Source: Benincasa hispida (Eukaryota; Streptophyta; Magnoliopsida; Cucurbitales; Cucurbitaceae). Taken from it: a stretch of DNA of 64,000 bases. The translations under genes were made by a program, and so were the position numbers. The number at the start of each line of letters is the position of its first letter. The stretch's first letter is position 1. The notes beneath the pieces are model-generated. The model was not told the DNA's origin. It did no database searches and was given only the letters and a program-made list of their open reading frames with translations. Of this stretch, positions 60,617-64,000 are shown piece by piece. The stretch spans positions 17,468,645 to 17,532,644 of the forward strand of contig NC_052350.1 of the NCBI RefSeq assembly GCF_009727055.1. Reading direction: 5' to 3'.

Positions 60617-62065
60617 GTTTTCCTATTTAAAGATCTTACACCTTGAAGGGAAGGTAAATTGTTGTTTTCTAATGGAAGCAAAAGGTCACATTTAAGCTAA
60701 TATAGAGATTGTGCAATATAGGATGTACTATACGAGTATAGATTGAGTAATGGAAGTATGCGTGCCTAAGGTAACTTGTACCATTGTAAAGCATGTGTCA
60801 AACATGAAACTAAAATTGTTGTTGGATGGAGAAAAGGAGGTTCTGAGAGGTTAAAGACTTTTAAAGGTTAGTTGTTTCTTGAAAAATTCTTTAAAAGGAA
60901 AGTTATGTCATGTTAACTCTTAGGGCGAAGGACTAATTAAATCTTAATTTAGATTGTCAGATCTAATTCAATATAGTTCGAAGTTACTTGGGCTTTGTTT
61001 ATGCCTTTGTTGCCATGGAAAGACTTAAGTTTAATTGACCATATCAAGAGAAGGGATGAATATTTGGAGTTGAATGAGAGCAATGTCAACTTGGTGAGAA
61101 TTACCTACTAAAGTTTGAAGTTCAAAATTGAATTGTAGATTGTGAAAGGGTTATAGTTAGTCATATATCCTTTTATAGAGACTATGTTTCCCTTGAAAAG
61201 TGAGACAAGGTACCTTAAGTTCATTGGATTTAACAAAGACAAGTATGACAAAAAGTGGAGTATTTTGATCTTAGTATGTATGAGGGAAAAGAGACCTTGC
61301 TTCATTGAGCTTTTCCCTTAAATCATCGATTGACCAAAAAGCTTAAGGTAGTAAGTAAATATAAATTTAGTTATATATTTGACTGATGAGGAAACAAAAA
61401 TGTAGGGGCTTGAACACAGAATCTCCTGAACCAACCTACTTTGGTACCATCTTAAATCACCAATTGACCCAAAAATTTAAGTTGATGGGTGAAAGTAAAC
61501 TTAAGTTGATGGGTGAAAGTAAACCTTGGGGAGTGTTGAAGTATCAAGCAAGTGGAATGGATATTATAATTGGGGAGGAAATAATGTTGCAGGGGTTTGA
61601 ACCCAGGACATCCTGAAGCAACCTGTTCTGACATCTTCTTAAATCACCAATTGACCCCAAAAGCTTAAATTGATGGGTGAAGGTAGAGCTTAAGTAGAAT
61701 TTATATTATTAAGGCTTTTATAAGTTGGTTTTAGCAAAGGACTTTAGGAACCTCATTTTAAAAGATATTTCTAGATCTATTCATAGCATGATCCAAATGG
61801 CCAAATGCGATTATTATATGAATAAAGAATAACATGAGGATTTGCTTAAGTATATAGCCCTTAATGGTATAAATTCTTGTGTTGAGTTTCTAATGAATAT
61901 GAGACATAATTGAATGGTCGTTTCTTAGACACGGAGCTACTTAGGAGGACATCACAATTGACACTCCTAGAGTAGGTAATTTTTCATTGACTATTTACTC
62001 TATTATGAATCTTGAGATTTACACCATATACAGTATGGCCAGTTGCTTGCCTCACATGTGATGAT
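60617..62065. mobile_element. Decayed retroelement sequence
   Basis: No intact domain was read. The first 700 bp are purine-rich and resemble degraded gypsy interior. A repeated block at 61,330-61,700 is listed separately. From about 62,066 the sequence matches the M LTR. Confidence 0.45.
61330..61700 (-). repeat. Repeated copia-type LTR-end/PBS fragments
   Basis: Three partial copies of AAATCACCAATTGACCC followed by AAGCTTAA and TTGATGGGTGA. In reverse complement these give a GATTTAAGATGGTACCAAAG-type phrase, a decayed LTR end plus tRNA primer site, followed by TGTTCAAGCCCC. A 23-bp unit with AAGTTGATGGGTGAAAGTAA is repeated directly at 61,480-61,523. A tRNA B-box-like word occurs (GGTTTGAACCC), but no tRNA fold was found. 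Confidence 0.5.
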
Positions 62066-63052
62066 TTACCTATTGCACACACCATGATTTAAAGTTTGGA
62101 GGAAAAAGAACCATGAAATTTTGTATTTATTTATTATTGAGGTTATGTATGTGCATTACATGAAAGCATGAAAATGGATATAGGATCTCATGCATTTGTA
62201 TGTTCCATGAAAACTAAGAACCATGTTCATGACAATTACCCTTTGAGAAAAAAATGATATACATCTAGAGGAATCCGAGATATTGTAGTCGAGGTTCGAC
62301 CCCATAAAATTTGAAGCCAACATATGGTTAGTTGGGCTCGACCTCTAAAGAATGCCTGCATTATCTCTACGTTGGGAGAAGAATAGAGGAACCCCGAATA
62401 TTGTAGGCAAGACTCGACTCCACTAACTTGGAGCCAACATACGATTGTTTGGGCTCAGTCTCTAGACAATGTCTATAATTCTATGTTGGGAGAGGAACAG
62501 AGGAAGGATAATTGTCCATGTCAAGGCCTTTAAAGAGGAAATTAACTTTTGCTAGATGAAAGGAATAGGTCCAACTAGAAAAGCATGTACCATGGCACAT
62601 GTGTTTGCATAACCTAACCTTGGTAGTGGGGTTACTTATTGAGTATTTTAAATACTCAATCTTTTCATGATTTTTTTTTTTCAAGTAAAAGCAAGGGCGA
62701 TAATGGGAGATTTGCTAGCGGCCATGGGAGACTAGAAACTCACAAAAAAAATGTGTTTTTCGCTTTATGAATCTAGTGTTTTTTGTGTTTCTTCAACTTA
62801 AAGTTTTGATGTGTAAATCTCTTTTAAGGCCACTTATGTTTTGTTAAGTGAGGGACTATATTTCAGATATTTTGGTGTTTTCTTTTATAAACGGGGATCC
62901 CATTTGACTTTTTGGATTAAAGTAAGGTATTTCAAACTTTAGGTTCTGAAATGTGATTTAGAATGGTTGTTTTCCTACAGGCCTCCATAGCATGTGTGTA
63001 GTAAAGGCTCTGTTTACGTTCATACTTTTATAGGAAAAGTAGGGTCTTTACA
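62066..63052 (+). mobile_element. 3' LTR of gypsy element M (5'-truncated)
   Basis: The first 630 bp match 37,110-37,730 closely (TTTGGAGGAAAAAGAACCATGAA, GAGCCAACATA, TACTGAG/TATTGAGTATTTTAAATACTC). The last 110 bp match 48,711-48,835. It ends GGGTCTTTACA, followed by AGTGG. Confidence 0.8.
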
Positions 63053-63057
63053 AGTGG

Positions 63058-64000
63058 AGAATTTCCGGTGAGATGAATGAGTTTTGCAGTATACATGGCT
63101 TCCTACTCATTTTTGGGTGAAATTTTATTTTCTACCTGTTTAATTTTGAATAGGGTTCTTTACAAAAATTATAATGAACCCATTATGGAATATGAAAAAA
63201 TAAAATCCATGACTTAAATTTCTTAACATGTGGGAATGCTTGGCTAAAGTTAATATTTCTTTTGATAAAAAGAGAAAATTAGGACTTAAAACCATTAGTA
63301 GTATATTTGTTGAATATCCTTTGAACAACGCTACATATAGGTTTTTGTTCTAAATTCTAATGTTGCTGGCTATACAAGGAATATTATTATTTTAGTTTTT
63401 TTTAAAAATATTTTTCTTATGAAAAACAATTTGTGAAAATTCTAATAACAAAGAAATATCTCCTAATTCAAAGCAATTAGAATTAAGAAAGAGTAAAAGA
63501 AATAGAATCAATAAAAAATTTTGGATGACTTTTACATATATTTAGTTGAAAATGGCCCCAAAATCAGTTGATTCACACTCTTGAAAAGATAGTGAGATGG
63601 AATCAATTTTGTCTAATCATACTTGGAACTTTTTTGAAACGTACTCTTGTTTAATTACCATTGCTTCTATTCTTAAATTAGAAATTCACCATATAGACAT
63701 TAAGACAAATTTCTTAAACAGTGAATTAAAAAAAGAGATTACACCGCCTAAGGGGTTTATAAAACCAAACTAGAAAATAAAATGTGTAAACTGGTTAAGT
63801 CCCTTTATGGTTTGAAACAGACCCCTAAACAATGACATGAAAAATTTGATAGTGTCATAATTTCTGCATGTGTTATCTTATGCTTGTATGTGGATAACAT
63901 CCTAATCTTTGGTACTAACATGAAAATTATTAATGAAATAAAAAAAATTATCAAATTATTTTGATATAAAAGATTTGCATACTGCTAATGTTATTTTAGG
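63058..64000 (+). pseudogene. Ty1/copia integrase end and reverse transcriptase (3' part of the split element)
   Basis: Continuation of the copia element begun at 31,230. Integrase C-terminal block CLAKVNISFDKKRK (about 63,237), then the RVT_2 domain with EIHHIDIKTNFLNSELKKEI (about 63,680-63,740), CKLVKSLYGLK-like sequence with a frame change (about 63,785-63,820), and LCLYVDNILIFGTN (about 63,880-63,920). The catalytic YVDD box is YVDN. Several stops and frameshifts are present. The window ends inside the domain. Confidence 0.85.

Larger units (their letters stand above)
33528..63052 (+). mobile_element. Gypsy-type retrotransposon 'M' with massive nested insertions
   Basis: The left end TGGAACACCCCAAATTT follows GGTGG (33523-33527). 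The right end GGGTCTTTACA is followed by AGTGG (63053-63057), a 5-bp duplication with one mismatch. Removing the whole interval rejoins the copia integrase reading around its conserved GGE block, independent support for one insertion event. Two LTR copies are recognisable, 33,528-48,835 and ?-63,052. Both contain the same segment (37,110-37,730 and 62,080-62,690), in the same orientation. Most of the interior is younger elements. Confidence 0.8.

Noticed and set aside
61560..61620. tRNA gene or tRNA-derived SINE (B-box-like GGTTTGAACCC)
   Set aside because: No A box at the right distance and no cloverleaf; the context fits a decayed LTR end with primer site in reverse.

Overview
The window is plant nuclear DNA. 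Both intact genes have spliced plant-type structures, the sequence is AT-rich with many microsatellites, and most of the length is plant transposable elements. Conserved details of the AFG1-like protein and the style of the LTR repeats suggest a cucurbit; that is inference, and 'dicot' is the safer statement. There are only two intact protein-coding genes, and neither forms an operon-like unit with its neighbours.

Layout. 1-4.3 kb: intergenic, with a Harbinger-type MITE, a long pyrimidine tract and a 1.3-kb field of short palindromic ATCA/TGAT words. 4.36-5.77 kb (+): a six-exon cinnamoyl-CoA-reductase-like SDR gene whose first intron appears to be GC-AG. 5.8-8.8 kb: AT-rich intergenic. 8,842-21,764: one CACTA (En/Spm) transposon on the minus strand. 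It is bounded by imperfect inverted repeats and a TTA target duplication, carries decayed TNP2 and TNPA-like genes, and is itself invaded by a long-LTR retroelement and by a gypsy-type solo LTR. 22,086-26,399 (-): a 14-exon gene for an AFG1/LACE1-type mitochondrial AAA ATPase, with every splice site and reading phase consistent. 27-31 kb: intergenic with a MITE inserted in a MITE.

31.2-64.0 kb is a single retrotransposon nest. A decayed Ty1/copia element (gag and integrase start at 31.2-33.5 kb, integrase end and reverse transcriptase at 63.06-64.0 kb) is split in its integrase gene by about 29.5 kb of younger insertions. The direct insert is a gypsy-type element (33,528-63,052; near-identical 5-bp duplication GGTGG/AGTGG). 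Inside it sit further LTRs, several of them solo LTRs with exact 5-bp target duplications: D (GTTTA) containing E (GCGAT), F (GTAAC) containing G, H (GTTTC), J (GTTGT), K (ATTAT) and L (GTTTT).

The most unusual signal is shared by the long LTRs A, E, F, H and K. Downstream of a TATA-like box each carries a dense array of perfect or near-perfect palindromes around CGATCG, such as TAAACGATCGTTTA and TAAGCGATCGCTTA, followed by a conserved small hairpin. The position predicts a transcribed leader full of short RNA hairpins or a cluster of protein-binding sites. I know of no named system that matches it.
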